DNA from: Rhizobium grahamii CCGE 502
Lineage (GTDB): Bacteria; Pseudomonadota; Alphaproteobacteria; Rhizobiales; Rhizobiaceae
NCBI RefSeq assembly: GCF_000298315.2
Contig: NZ_AEYE02000015.1
Span: forward strand, 1-64,000
Length of the DNA: 64,000 nucleotides
Direction of reading: 5' to 3'
Part shown: one piece after another, positions 52,213 through 61,381 of the stretch
Numbering within the stretch: the stretch's first letter is position 1
How the letters are laid out: every line of letters begins with the position of its first letter
Notes under the pieces: generated by a model
The model's database searches: none
The model's input: the letters and a program-made list of their open reading frames with translations, nothing else
What the model was told of the DNA's origin: nothing
Program-made: the position numbers and the translations under genes

Positions 52213-52470
52213 TCACACGGCCTTGATGGGCGCGCAGCCCTCGGCCTTCAGAACGCGCTTTGTCGACGCGGGGTATTTGGCAAGCTTGGCAGCCGGACGC
52301 ACCGGGCGGCGTACGAGTTCGCCGCCGCAATTCGGGCAGACTCCGCCGAGGACGTCCGCGACACAATCGGCGCAGAATGTGCACTCGAATGTGCAGATCA
52401 TCGCCTCGGAGCTGTCAGGCGGCAGGTCCTTGTCGCAGCATTCGCAATTGGGGCGGAGCTCCAGCATCAT
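52213..52470 (-). CDS. DUF1272 cysteine-rich protein
   Basis: 85 aa; start at 52470 or the adjacent ATG at 52467. Zinc-ribbon-like cysteines: CECC near residue 9, then [11 protein letters not shown] and CPNCGGEL, with a basic tail. DUF1272 has no known function. It lies 4 nt after ureA and 10 nt before ureB, as in other rhizobial urease clusters. Confidence 0.82.
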   Translation of the reverse strand: MMLELRPNCECCDKDLPPDSSEAMICTFECTFCADCVADVLGGVCPNCGGELVRRPVRPAAKLAKYPASTKRVLKAEGCAPIKAV

Positions 52471-52474
52471 GACC

Positions 52475-52777
52475 TCAGCGGATCGGTTCGTGGACGGTCA
52501 CAAGCTTGGTGCCGTCGGGAAAGGTCGCCTCGACCTGGACGTCATGGATCATCTCCGCGATACCTTCCATGACCTGGTGACGGCCGATGACATGGGCGCC
52601 GGCTTCCATCAGTTCGGCGACCGGACGACCGTCGCGCGCGCCCTCGACCACGAAATCGGTAATCAGCGCGATCGCTTCGGGATGGTTAAGCTTGACGCCC
52701 CGCTCCAGCCGCCGCCGCGCTACCATCGCCGCCATCGAAATCAACAGCTTGTCTTTTTCTCTCGGTGTGAGGTTCAT
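52475..52777 (-). CDS. ureA: Urease gamma subunit UreA
   Basis: 100 aa. [23 protein letters not shown] start, [22 protein letters not shown], and [19 protein letters not shown]-type end are diagnostic. Structural subunit of urease. 20 nt downstream of ureD. Confidence 0.97.
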   Translation of the reverse strand: MNLTPREKDKLLISMAAMVARRRLERGVKLNHPEAIALITDFVVEGARDGRPVAELMEAGAHVIGRHQVMEGIAEMIHDVQVEATFPDGTKLVTVHEPIR

Positions 52778-52797
52778 CGTGCATCCATCTGCTTGAA

Positions 52798-53619
52798 CTA
52801 GAGATTCCAGACTTTCGGTACCGGCGCTCCGTTGCGCAAGGTCGAAATGATCGGGATCAGGATTTTTCTCAGGGCAAAACCATCGGGCGCCGAAAGGCGC
52901 ACGACGAGCTTGCCGGCCCAGCTGCTGGCACCGCCCATATGGCCTTCGAGTAACGGCCGGACTGCGCCAAGGTAGGCTTCGGCTCGCGGCCCGACATACA
53001 GCACCGTTGCAAACGCGACCTTGCCTGACAGCACGGCATCGGCACCAGCAAACATTGCAACATTTCCCTGCAGCGCCAGGTCCTCGGCGTGGCAGAGCCT
53101 ACCTGCTTTGCGAATACGCCAGCGATCCCGGAAGAGCCCCGTCTCGACAGCCTCCCCCATCGCCTTGCGGCCAAGCAGGATGGCCTCGACGGCCAAGAAT
53201 TCGGAATCGTCATCAAGATCGACGTAGAGTCTTCGAAACAGCGATGAGCGGTCAAAAAGAATGGTTTCCTGCGGCAGCCAATCCACCCTGGCGTTTGCGC
53301 CGACAGTAATACTAGTGTTGACCTCGGCCGTTCCCGCTGACGCCTTGTAGATCTTCTCGCAGGCCTGTGTGGTGACATCGATGCGGGTGCCGGGGCCAGC
53401 CGCGACGCTCCAATTCATCCGGTCGCCACCGGTCAGGCCGCCCGCGGTATTGATGATGACGGCTTCCATCGAGGAATCGAACGTATTGGGAAGGCGGATC
53501 TTGGCCGCTCCCTCCTGATACAACTCTTGCAGGCGGGTCCGCCCGTCGAGCGTCTTCGCAGCCAGATGTCCGCGCCCCTCGGCCCTTTGCGGCCTTGTGG
53601 CCGCAGCAACGTTCATCAT
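52798..53619 (-). CDS. ureD: Urease accessory protein UreD (UreH)
   Basis: 273 aa from the ATG at 53619 (AGGGG upstream). UreD signatures: [30 protein letters not shown] (about residues 38-67), [39 protein letters not shown]. It is the scaffold that docks UreF-UreG on apo-urease. First gene of the cluster, with a sigma-54-like promoter about 70 nt upstream. Confidence 0.94.
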   Translation of the reverse strand: MMNVAAATRPQRAEGRGHLAAKTLDGRTRLQELYQEGAAKIRLPNTFDSSMEAVIINTAGGLTGGDRMNWSVAAGPGTRIDVTTQACEKIYKASAGTAEVNTSITVGANARVDWLPQETILFDRSSLFRRLYVDLDDDSEFLAVEAILLGRKAMGEAVETGLFRDRWRIRKAGRLCHAEDLALQGNVAMFAGADAVLSGKVAFATVLYVGPRAEAYLGAVRPLLEGHMGGASSWAGKLVVRLSAPDGFALRKILIPIISTLRNGAPVPKVWNL

Positions 53620-53688
53620 TCCATCCCCTTCGAGCGCGTCGCCGGCTTGTCCCAATGTTTCTCCTGGCGCCGGCCAGCGATTGACGGC

Positions 53689-53705
53689 AAGCAATTCCCG
53701 TGCCG
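53689..53705 (-). promoter_or_regulatory. Sigma-54 (RpoN) promoter of the urease cluster
   Basis: Reading the minus strand: CGGCACG-GGAA-TTGCTT, one mismatch from TGGCACG-N4-TTGCW, with GG and GC ten nt apart. The predicted start is near 53678, about 60 nt before ureD. Confidence 0.7.
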
Positions 53706-53872
53706 TGCCAAGTTGCAGTGCGATCCGGCGCTATGACGCTAGTACTCGTCCTCAACTGCCGACAAAAGCGGCATGTGCCCAATGGAGCGGCGCAGCCCCA
53801 AGCCATAAGACGGCATCTCCGATCGCCAACTGTCGCGCAAGACTTAGTGATAAAGATTTGAAGGAAGTTGCA

Positions 53873-54283
53873 TTGATCCGCAGGGCGACAGAGCAGGACA
53901 TCGCCCGGATTGTCGAGAGCCGCGCCGGCGTTTCCGAGAACGCCCTGTCCGATCCATCCAAGGTTACGCTTGAAGACGTCCGTTGGTTGATCGTCAATCC
54001 CGGCATCTTTGTCTGGGAGGATGAAAGCGGTACTTGCGGCTTCTCCGCCGCGGACACTCGCAACGGCTCAATCTGGGCACTGTTCGTGGATGAGCGGCAC
54101 TGCAACCGTGGCATCGGACGCGCCCTACTCGAGCGCGCCTCCACAACAGTGAAATCGGCCGGCTTCGACAGCATCTGGCTAACGACGGATCCAGCAACGA
54201 GAGCGGAGTGGCTTTACCGCCGCGCCGGGTGGCGCTTGATCGGCAACCAAGAAGGCGAATTGCACTTTGAACGGAGTCTCTAA
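53873..54283 (+). CDS. GNAT-family N-acetyltransferase
   Basis: 136 aa from a TTG at 53873, chosen because AAGGAAG lies five nt upstream and the family fold begins right there (IRRATEQDIARI). GNAT core: WALFVDERHCNRGIGRALLERA holds the acetyl-CoA-binding R/Q-x2-G-x-G/A pattern (about residues 76-97), and the C-terminal TRAEWLYRRAGWRLIG strand-helix is typical. Substrate unknown. Divergent from ureD. Confidence 0.82.
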   Translation: MIRRATEQDIARIVESRAGVSENALSDPSKVTLEDVRWLIVNPGIFVWEDESGTCGFSAADTRNGSIWALFVDERHCNRGIGRALLERASTTVKSAGFDSIWLTTDPATRAEWLYRRAGWRLIGNQEGELHFERSL

Positions 54284-54310
54284 CCCTGAACCTTCAGTCA
54301 GACAAAGACG

Positions 54311-55282
54311 CTAGGCAACGCGATCCGGCGGCTCTTTGCCTTCGAAGAAGGCGGTGATGTTCTCCACAACCTTCATTCCCATGGCCGTGCGGGTTTCCTC
54401 CGTTGCGCTTCCGAGATGTGGCAGCAGGACGACATTCTCCAGGGCTCTCAGCGCCTCCGATACGTCAGGCTCGGCTGCATAGACGTCGAGCCCGGCGCCG
54501 CGGATGACACCGTCTTTTAAGGCGGCGATCAACGCCGCTTCATCGACGACATCGCCGCGAGCCGTGTTGATGAGGAACGCGCCGGGCTTCATCGAGGCCA
54601 ACCGGGTAGCATTCATCAGATGCCTATTCTCCGCGCCGCCAGGGCAATGCAAGGAAACGAAATCGGAGAGCGCCAACATATCCTCAACCGTCGGCAATTG
54701 TCGCGCGCCGCAGCGCGCCGCTTCCGTCGGATCGACAGGCGACCGATTGAAGAAGACGACATCCATACCGAAGCCGAAATGGCAACGCTGCGCGAACGCC
54801 TTGCCGATGCGCCCGAAACCGATGATGCCGACGGTCTTGCCGGTAACCTTCGTCCCGATCATGTGCGTCGGGCACCAACCCTGCCACTCGCCGGCGCGGA
54901 CCTGACGCTCACCTTCGCCGCCCCGTCGGGCGACGGTGAGAAGCAGGAGCATGGCGATATCGGCCGTGCAGTCTGTCAGCACGCCGGGCGTGTTCGTCAC
55001 CACGATCCCTCGCGCCTTCGCGGCATCTACGTCGATGTGATTGTAGCCGACCCCGAAATTCCCCAGGATGCGGGCACGTGGCGTCACACTATCAAAGACG
55101 GCAGCCGGCAGCCGGTCGGAGACCGTCGGCAGGACGGCGTCGTACGCACCAAGCGCATCGCTCAGTGCCTCCCCCCTCATGGCGATATCATCCGCATTCA
55201 GCGTCGTGTCAAAACGGTCCGAGAGGATCTTTTCTACCGCTGCGGGCCAGCGACGCGTGACGAGAATGCGTGGTTTGGACAT
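54311..55282 (-). CDS. D-isomer-specific 2-hydroxyacid dehydrogenase (glyoxylate/hydroxypyruvate reductase type)
   Basis: 323 aa from the ATG at 55282. NAD-binding VGIIGFGRIGKAFAQR (about residues 146-161); catalytic Arg in INTARGDVVDE (about 233-243), Glu in GAGLDVYAAEPDV, His in VVLLPHLGSATEET (about 285-298). Best fits the GyaR/GRHPR glyoxylate reductase branch, interconverting glyoxylate-glycolate or hydroxypyruvate-glycerate. Single gene with a terminator separating it from livJ upstream. Confidence 0.85.
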   Translation of the reverse strand: MSKPRILVTRRWPAAVEKILSDRFDTTLNADDIAMRGEALSDALGAYDAVLPTVSDRLPAAVFDSVTPRARILGNFGVGYNHIDVDAAKARGIVVTNTPGVLTDCTADIAMLLLLTVARRGGEGERQVRAGEWQGWCPTHMIGTKVTGKTVGIIGFGRIGKAFAQRCHFGFGMDVVFFNRSPVDPTEAARCGARQLPTVEDMLALSDFVSLHCPGGAENRHLMNATRLASMKPGAFLINTARGDVVDEAALIAALKDGVIRGAGLDVYAAEPDVSEALRALENVVLLPHLGSATEETRTAMGMKVVENITAFFEGKEPPDRVA

Positions 55283-55344
55283 GAGAACCGTTCCGATTGC
55301 CGTGATTGACTTCCTACCCAGTAGCGCAAAAGAACGCCAAGGGC

Positions 55345-55379
55345 CAAACGGAAGAAGCCCGGTCTTGCGACCGGGCTTC
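55345..55379 (-). terminator. Terminator of livJ
   Basis: GAAGCCCGGTC (55354-55364) and GACCGGGCTTC (55369-55379), 4-nt loop, with TTCCGTTT after it on the minus strand, 29 nt past the livJ stop. Confidence 0.8.
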
Positions 55380-55407
55380 CAAAATCCGCACAAGCGGGGA
55401 TGAACCC

Positions 55408-56532
55408 TTACTTGGCTTCCTGCGGGAAGTAGCTGTACTTGCCGTCCGGACCCTTCTTCCACTCGTACATGATGTAGCCGGGAAGCTTCGGGTCGCCCTT
55501 TTCGTCGAACGACATGTCGCCGAGAACGGTCGGGAACGGACCCTTTGCCTTCATTGCAGCAGCAACGGCTTCAGCGTCGTTGGATCCGGCAGCCTTTGCG
55601 CCACCCGCGATCGACTGCAGAGCAGCGTAGGAGTAGAGCGTGTAAGCTTCCGGGTTGAAGCCAGCAGCCTTGAACTTCGCAACGAGGTCCTTGTTAGCCG
55701 GGTTCAGCGTCGGATCGGGGCCGAAGGTGTTTAGCGTACCGGCGACTGCGTCGCCAGCGATCGATGCCAGTTCGTTCGAAACGATGCCATCACCGGAAAC
55801 CAGCGTAGCCTTGAGGCCCTGGTCGGCAGCCTGACGGATGATCAGACCAGCTTCGGTGTGAAGGCCACCCCAGTAGATGATCGAAACGCCGGCTTCCTTC
55901 ATCTTGGCGATGAGGGCCGAGAAGTCCTTGTCACCAACGTTGATGCCTTCGTAGACGACTTCGGTAACGCCAGCAGCGTTCAGAGACTTCTTGGTTTCGT
56001 CAGCGAGACCCTGGCCGTAAGGCGTCTTGTCGTGAACGACAGCGATCTTGGCGTCCTTGAAGTGGTCAGCAAGATACTTGCCGGCGATTGCACCCTGCTG
56101 GTCGTCACGGCCGCAAGTACGGAACGTGTTCCAGAGACCGCGCTCGGTGAACTTCGGGTTCGTAGCAGCCGGAGTGATTTCGAGCATGCCGTTTTCAGCG
56201 TAAACTTCGGAAGCCGGGATCGAAACGCCCGAGTTGAAGTGGCCGATAACGAACTTGACGCCGTCAGCAGCGAACTTGTTCGCAACCGAGATGCCCTGCT
56301 TCGGGTCGGAGACGTCGTCGCCGAGTACGACCTTGATCTGCTCGCCGTTGATGCCGCCGGCAGCGTTGATGTCAGCGGCCGCCTGCTCTGCGCCCTTCTG
56401 GAGCTGAGCCCCGAACGCAGCGTTCGGGCCGGTCAGCGGACCAGCAACGCCAACGATGATGTCGGCCCATGCGTTGCCGCTGAAGGCGACCATCGCCGTC
56501 AGAGCTACAGCCGACAGGAGAGACTTTTTCAT
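55408..56532 (-). CDS. livJ: Branched-chain amino-acid ABC transporter binding protein (LivJ/BraC)
   Basis: 374 aa with signal peptide (about residues 1-23, ending NAWA before DIIVG). Periplasmic LIVBP fold: [47 protein letters not shown] and [35 protein letters not shown]. Binds Leu/Ile/Val and possibly other amino acids; the Rhizobium Bra system is broad-specificity. It follows livHMGF and a small membrane-protein gene, with a 119-nt gap that may hold its own promoter. Confidence 0.93.
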   Translation of the reverse strand: MKKSLLSAVALTAMVAFSGNAWADIIVGVAGPLTGPNAAFGAQLQKGAEQAAADINAAGGINGEQIKVVLGDDVSDPKQGISVANKFAADGVKFVIGHFNSGVSIPASEVYAENGMLEITPAATNPKFTERGLWNTFRTCGRDDQQGAIAGKYLADHFKDAKIAVVHDKTPYGQGLADETKKSLNAAGVTEVVYEGINVGDKDFSALIAKMKEAGVSIIYWGGLHTEAGLIIRQAADQGLKATLVSGDGIVSNELASIAGDAVAGTLNTFGPDPTLNPANKDLVAKFKAAGFNPEAYTLYSYAALQSIAGGAKAAGSNDAEAVAAAMKAKGPFPTVLGDMSFDEKGDPKLPGYIMYEWKKGPDGKYSYFPQEAK

Positions 56533-56651
56533 TCTATTACTCCCAATTTTTTAGCGGGTTCTGTTCCACCACCCAGCGCATTACCCACTTTACTGCGCCA
56601 GGAAACTTGTTCCACTCGAAGGGGCAATCTGTCCCTAGATTCAACCGGCTG

Positions 56652-57005
56652 TCAATGTTTTGCCTTCCAGGAGAAGGGGGACGTCTTTTCGTATAGCCAG
56701 TAGTAGTTGTTGACCATCTGGTTGGTCCGACGATAGCGATAGCCGGCCGTCGAGAAGATCGAGAGAAGGACGAGGTCGATCACGTAGTAAAAGACGCTGA
56801 GGACCGGTCCATCAAACAGTGCGTGATGCAGAAACTGCATCGCAGCGGCGAGCAGAACCGTGTAGGCGATCACCAGCGGATAGTCGCTCCAGCTGTCCGC
56901 CGCAGCCTTGCCTGCTCGCCAGGCGGTCCAGAATCCGATCAGCACGACGAAAAGCCGAATGGCGCTGCGAACGCCGGTATCGCCCTCAAAGAAAAGTCCC
57001 TGCAT
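56652..57005 (-). CDS. Small membrane protein of the liv/bra operon (DUF6867-like)
   Basis: 117 aa with three hydrophobic segments (about residues 14-32, 44-62 and 66-86) and a C-terminal YRYRRTNQMVNNYYWLYEKTSPFSWKAKH tail. Proteins like this occur between livF and livJ in rhizobia (DUF6867, I believe); role unknown. It lies 24 nt after livF on the same strand. Confidence 0.65.
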   Translation of the reverse strand: MQGLFFEGDTGVRSAIRLFVVLIGFWTAWRAGKAAADSWSDYPLVIAYTVLLAAAMQFLHHALFDGPVLSVFYYVIDLVLLSIFSTAGYRYRRTNQMVNNYYWLYEKTSPFSWKAKH

Positions 57006-57029
57006 ATCAAAGTCTCCCCTTCGTCATGC

Positions 57030-57758
57030 TCAATGCCGTCCGCCTTCGAGATAGGCGGCACGCACTTCCGGATTTGCCAGCAGTTCAGCGCCGGAACCGC
57101 TCATCGTCACCTTGCCGTTGACCATGACGTACGCACGGTCGGACAGGCGCAGCGCTGCGAAGGCGTTCTGTTCCACGAGGAAGACGGTAAGCCCCTCCTC
57201 CTTGTTCAACTTCTTGATCGCCTCGAAAATGCCCTTGACGATCAGCGGCGCGAGACCGAGCGACGGTTCGTCGAGAAGCAGCAGCTTCGGACGGGCCATC
57301 AGCGCGCGACCGATCGAGAGCATCTGCTGCTCGCCGCCAGACAGCGTGCCGCCGCGCTGGGTCTGGCGCTCCTTCAACCGCGGGAACATCGTAAAGACCT
57401 TTTCGACGTCCTCGTTGAAGTACTTCAGGTTATCCAGGCCGGCACCCATCTGGAGGTTTTCCATGACGGTCATGCGCGGGAATATCCGACGTCCTTCGGG
57501 CGACTGCGCGATGCGAAGCCGGGCGATCTCGTGCGTCGGCATACGCGTGATGTCACGACCGTCGAAAACCACCGAACCGTTGCGCGCCTGCGGGCTGCCG
57601 CAAATTGTCATCATCAACGTCGACTTGCCGGCACCGTTGGCGCCGATCAAGCTGACGATCTCGCCCCGATGGACTTCGACATCGATTCCGGCCAGAGCCC
57701 GAATGTTGCCGTAATAGGTCTCGACGCCCTGGACTTTGAGAAGTGGCTGACCAGTCAT
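57030..57758 (-). CDS. livF: Branched-chain amino-acid ABC transporter ATPase LivF (BraG)
   Basis: 242 aa. Walker A GANGAGKST (about residues 38-46), signature LSGGEQQMLSIGRALM (about 140-155), Walker B LLLLDEPSLGLAP (about 160-172). One of two ATPases energising LivHM. Start overlaps the livG stop by one base (TGATG). Confidence 0.94.
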   Translation of the reverse strand: MTGQPLLKVQGVETYYGNIRALAGIDVEVHRGEIVSLIGANGAGKSTLMMTICGSPQARNGSVVFDGRDITRMPTHEIARLRIAQSPEGRRIFPRMTVMENLQMGAGLDNLKYFNEDVEKVFTMFPRLKERQTQRGGTLSGGEQQMLSIGRALMARPKLLLLDEPSLGLAPLIVKGIFEAIKKLNKEEGLTVFLVEQNAFAALRLSDRAYVMVNGKVTMSGSGAELLANPEVRAAYLEGGRH

Positions 57759-58636
57759 CAGTGCGAGCCTCCTTCGAGGTTCTCTACGGCTGCAATCACT
57801 TCTTCCACTTCCTCGTCTTCGACGCCGAGATAGGCTGCGATAACCTTCGGGTCATTCTTCACCTCATCAGGCGTGCCGTCGGAGATCTTCTGGCCATATT
57901 CCAGAACGACGACATGGTCGGAAATTTCCATGACCACCGACATATCGTGTTCGATCAGAAGGATCGACGTGCCGCTGTCGGTACGAATGCTGCGCAGCAG
58001 CGCATTCAGCGCTGCCGACTCTCTTGGATTGAGGCCAGCGGCAGGCTCGTCCAGGCACAGAAGCTCTGGTTCTGTGCACATGGCGCGCGCGATCTCAAGC
58101 CGGCGCTGTGCGCCGTAGGGCAGATCACCAGCCGGGTCATCGGCGCGATCCATCAGATCGGCCTTCTCAAGCCAGTGGCGCGCCAGTTCGATGGCATTCT
58201 TCGCCTCGGCCCGATACGGTCCGATGCCCACCAGCCCCATCACCGTGTAGCCGGACGCCTTCATCAACTTGTTGTGTTGGGCGACGAGCAGGTTTTCGAG
58301 AACGGTCAGGCCGGAAAACAGCCGGATGTTCTGGAAGGTACGGGCAACCCTAGCCTCTTTGGTGATCCGGAAGTCCGGAAGGCGTTCAAGCAGGAACTCC
58401 TTGCCGCTCTTCTGCTTCAACGTGATCATCCCCATCGTCGGCTTGTAGAAGCCGGTGATGCAGTTGAAGACCGTCGTCTTGCCGGCGCCGTTCGGTCCGA
58501 TGAGCGCGGTAATGTCGCCGCGCTTGGCTTCGAACGAAAAGTCGTTGATCGCCATCAGGCCGCCGAACTTCATCGACAGGTGCTCGACCTTGAGCAAAGT
58601 ATCGCTGGTCATGTTTGTTTCCTGAGGGCTCATCAA
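57758..58636 (-). CDS. livG: Branched-chain amino-acid ABC transporter ATPase LivG (BraF)
   Basis: 292 aa if started at 58636, where the ATG overlaps the livM stop as ATGA; an ATG at 58612 with AGGA seven nt upstream is an equally good start. Walker A GPNGAGKTT, signature LPYGAQRRLEIARAM, Walker B LLCLDEPAAGLNP. The C-terminal IAAYLGVEDEEVEEVIAAVENLEGGSH tail is acidic and longer than in E. coli. Confidence 0.93.
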   Translation of the reverse strand: MMSPQETNMTSDTLLKVEHLSMKFGGLMAINDFSFEAKRGDITALIGPNGAGKTTVFNCITGFYKPTMGMITLKQKSGKEFLLERLPDFRITKEARVARTFQNIRLFSGLTVLENLLVAQHNKLMKASGYTVMGLVGIGPYRAEAKNAIELARHWLEKADLMDRADDPAGDLPYGAQRRLEIARAMCTEPELLCLDEPAAGLNPRESAALNALLRSIRTDSGTSILLIEHDMSVVMEISDHVVVLEYGQKISDGTPDEVKNDPKVIAAYLGVEDEEVEEVIAAVENLEGGSH

Positions 58637-60027
58637 CCGTGGCCCTCCTTGGTAAAGCTGCCGGAAACTGCCTTGCGCTCCTTGAGGAAGGCCGTCGGTT
58701 CACGCGATCCCACGAAGCCACGCGGCTTGATCAACATCACAACGACCATCGCCAGACCGAACAACAGCATGCGGTAGAGCTCAGGCGTGAAGTCCGGTCC
58801 GAAAATCATCTTTAGGAAAGCCATCTCACGCAGCAATTCCGTGCCGCCAACCATGACGATTGCCGCAATCGCAATGCCCGTCAGCGACCCCATGCCGCCG
58901 AGAACGACGATGGCGAGAATGACCGCCGATTCCAGGAAGACGAACGATTCCGGAGAAACAAAACCTTGGCGAGCAGCAAAGAACGAGCCGGCGAAACCAC
59001 CGAACATCGCACCCGTCGCGAAGGCGGTGAGTTTCGTTGTCACGGTATTGATCCCGAGCGAGCGGCAGGCAATTTCGTCTTCGCGCATGGCCTCCCACGC
59101 ACGGCCGATCGGCATCCGGCGCAGGCGGATCGTCACATAGGCGGTCAGCATGCAAAGCGCCAAAATCAGGTAGAAAAGGAAGATCTTGTAGTAGGCCGAT
59201 GACATTGGCAGGTGGAAGAGCTTGGCAAAGCCGCCGGCACTTGCATCGAACGGAATGCCGAAAAGCGTCGCCTTCGGAATGCCCGAGATCCCAAACGTCC
59301 CCTTGGTGAGATCCGTCCAGTTGATGATCACCAGGCGAATGATTTCACCGAAAGCCAGCGTTACGATCGCGAGATAGTCACCACGCAGTCGTAGGACCGG
59401 GAAGCCCAGAATGACACCCCACAGTGCAGCCAAAATACCGGACAGAGGCAGCAGCACCCAGAACGAGAGGCCGAAATAGCTGGATAGAAGCGCGTAAGAA
59501 TACGCCCCAATCGCGTAGAAGGCGACGTAACCGAGATCGAGCAGGCCGGCGAGACCGACGACGATGTTCAATCCCCAGGCCAGCATCACGTAGATCAGGA
59601 TCTGGATACCAAAGTTATCCACCCACTTCAGCGAGCCCTGTGGACCGGCAACGGCATAGATAAACACCGGATAGAGCAGCAGCGCGATGAGCGCGATCTT
59701 CAAGAAGTGCGTGTGAAAAAAGCCCTTCTCGGTCGAGATATCAAGCTCGCCGCTACGAGCCTTCGCCAACTTGCGGGCATCGAGATGTGGCCTCAAGAAA
59801 ACCACCGTCAAGAAACGACCGACGGCAGCAATTGCCACGAAGATGGCCAGGAGGCCCCAGCGCTGAACGATGATGAGTTCGTTGCTGATGTTCTGGTCGG
59901 TCTTCAGACCGACGTAGAGCACGAACATGCCGAACGAGATGAGAGCCGCGAACAGAGCTTCTTTAATACCCTTCTGAACAAGTCCGGCGTTTGCGGACTT
60001 GTCAGCGGAACGTACAGCATTTTCCAT
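58633..60027 (-). CDS. livM: Branched-chain amino-acid ABC transporter permease LivM (BraE)
   Basis: 464 aa, about 130 longer at the N-terminus than the core LivM domain; the extra part has three hydrophobic segments, as in other rhizobial LivM proteins. Core: IQILIYVMLAWGLNIVVGLAGLLDLGYVAFYAIGAYSYALL and the EAA-like RAWEAMREDEIACRSLGINTVTTKLTAFATGA. Inner-membrane channel with LivH, which ends 4 nt upstream. Confidence 0.93.
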   Translation of the reverse strand: MENAVRSADKSANAGLVQKGIKEALFAALISFGMFVLYVGLKTDQNISNELIIVQRWGLLAIFVAIAAVGRFLTVVFLRPHLDARKLAKARSGELDISTEKGFFHTHFLKIALIALLLYPVFIYAVAGPQGSLKWVDNFGIQILIYVMLAWGLNIVVGLAGLLDLGYVAFYAIGAYSYALLSSYFGLSFWVLLPLSGILAALWGVILGFPVLRLRGDYLAIVTLAFGEIIRLVIINWTDLTKGTFGISGIPKATLFGIPFDASAGGFAKLFHLPMSSAYYKIFLFYLILALCMLTAYVTIRLRRMPIGRAWEAMREDEIACRSLGINTVTTKLTAFATGAMFGGFAGSFFAARQGFVSPESFVFLESAVILAIVVLGGMGSLTGIAIAAIVMVGGTELLREMAFLKMIFGPDFTPELYRMLLFGLAMVVVMLIKPRGFVGSREPTAFLKERKAVSGSFTKEGHG

Positions 60028-60031
60028 GACG

Positions 60032-60934
60032 TTATACCTTCTCGACTTCCGGCCGGCCCAGGATACCTGTCGGCTTGAAGATCAGCACGAAAGCGAGGAT
60101 GGCGAATGTCGCCACATCCTTGTACGCGATGGTGAAGTAAGCCGACCACAGCGACTCGATGAGACCGATCATCAGCCCGCCGAGAACAGCACCCGGCAAG
60201 GAGCCGATGCCGCCAAGAACAGCCGCGGTGAACGCCTTCACACCCGGTACGAAGCCGTCGTTGAAGTTCACGACACCATAATACATCAGATACATCGTAC
60301 CTGCGACGGCAGCGAGCGCCGCACCCATGATGAAGGTAACGGAAATCGTCTGGTCGACATTGACGCCCAGCAGCGCTGCCATCTTGCGGTCCTGCTCGGT
60401 TGCGCGTTGGGCGCGCCCGAGGGACGTGTGATTGACGAGATACCAGAACACCGTCAGCAGCACGACCGTGATGAGGATGATTACGATCTGCTTCAGCGAA
60501 ATCGAAATCCCCGCAACGTTGTAAACGGTGCTGACCAGCGGCGGGATCGGCTTGTTGCGCGGACCTTGCGTCACCTGAATGAAGTTCGACAGCGTGATCG
60601 ACATGCCGATCGCGGTGATCAGAGGCGCGAGGCGGAAGGATCCACGCAGCGGACGATACGCAACACGCTCGATCGTCCAGTTCCACAAGCTCGTCATCAG
60701 CATCGCAATGAGCAGCATTACCAACAGCAGAACCGCTACCGGAAGGCCCGCGAACATGGATGTGAGAACGAGAAAGACAATAAGGCCGGCAAAGCCGCCG
60801 AGCATGAAGATATCGCCGTGGGCGAAGTTGATCATGCCGATAATGCCGTAAACCATCGTATAGCCAATAGCCACAAGGCCATAGATGGATCCAAGAGTCA
60901 GCCCATTAACGAGCTGCTGGACAAAATATTCCAT
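60032..60934 (-). CDS. livH: Branched-chain amino-acid ABC transporter permease LivH (BraD)
   Basis: 300 aa, about eight membrane segments. LivH motifs: VQQLVNGLTLGSIYGLVAIGYTMVYGIIGMINFAHGDIFMLG at the N-terminus and RAQRATEQDRKMAALLGVNVDQTISVTFIMGAALAAVAG as the EAA region. First gene of livHMGF-(small membrane protein)-livJ. Confidence 0.94.
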   Translation of the reverse strand: MEYFVQQLVNGLTLGSIYGLVAIGYTMVYGIIGMINFAHGDIFMLGGFAGLIVFLVLTSMFAGLPVAVLLLVMLLIAMLMTSLWNWTIERVAYRPLRGSFRLAPLITAIGMSITLSNFIQVTQGPRNKPIPPLVSTVYNVAGISISLKQIVIILITVVLLTVFWYLVNHTSLGRAQRATEQDRKMAALLGVNVDQTISVTFIMGAALAAVAGTMYLMYYGVVNFNDGFVPGVKAFTAAVLGGIGSLPGAVLGGLMIGLIESLWSAYFTIAYKDVATFAILAFVLIFKPTGILGRPEVEKV

Positions 60935-61381
60935 ATGTCATTTCCCCTGGATGCAAGCCAGTTCAGCCAGCATCTCTTGTTATTAGAGCCTTAAATGAGC
61001 CCTTGATTAAGGATTTCATACCGCTTTCAAACCAAAAGGGAAGTGCAAAATCGCAAAGCCCCAAAGTTCTTTGCCGTTTTGGTGAAAATGACTTTTTTGC
61101 GGTCAGGAATTCGCTTTTTTTAGCATGCTAAGCCTAAGAAAGCGCTTTTTGACTTTAAACGGCACAAGCAACCGAAATTTTTCGCTCTGGCGCCAGGCGA
61201 TGCAGCATATGAAGACGACCGCAGAGATTCTTTTCCGGGACCGCTGCGCGCATTTGATACATGATTGCATGCATTCGACCGCAACCCGTTGCGCTGATAC
61301 GATTCACATCGTCGAGGGAATTCCCTATATAAGAAAAGGCGCTTGAGATGAGCGCAGTGCGGAAAATCCGGAAGGCGAGCA
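60935..61381. other. Divergent regulatory region between livH and cysQ
   Basis: 447 nt, AT-richer than its surroundings, with no convincing gene; a 73-codon open frame on the plus strand at 61125-61346 has no ribosome site or family. It contains a perfect 12-bp palindrome (61120-61131) and A/T runs. Promoters for livH and cysQ are expected here, but no sigma-54, EcfG or iron box was found. Confidence 0.5.
61120..61131. repeat. Perfect 12-bp palindrome upstream of livH
   Basis: TTAGCATGCTAA, flanked by a T-run on its left. Could be an operator for an amino-acid regulator, or a weak terminator (stem plus A/T run); neither is established. Confidence 0.35.

Noticed and set aside
61125-61346. 73-codon plus-strand ORF between livH and cysQ
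   Set aside because: No ribosome site, unusual composition and no recognised domain; lies in a promoter-type AT-rich region.
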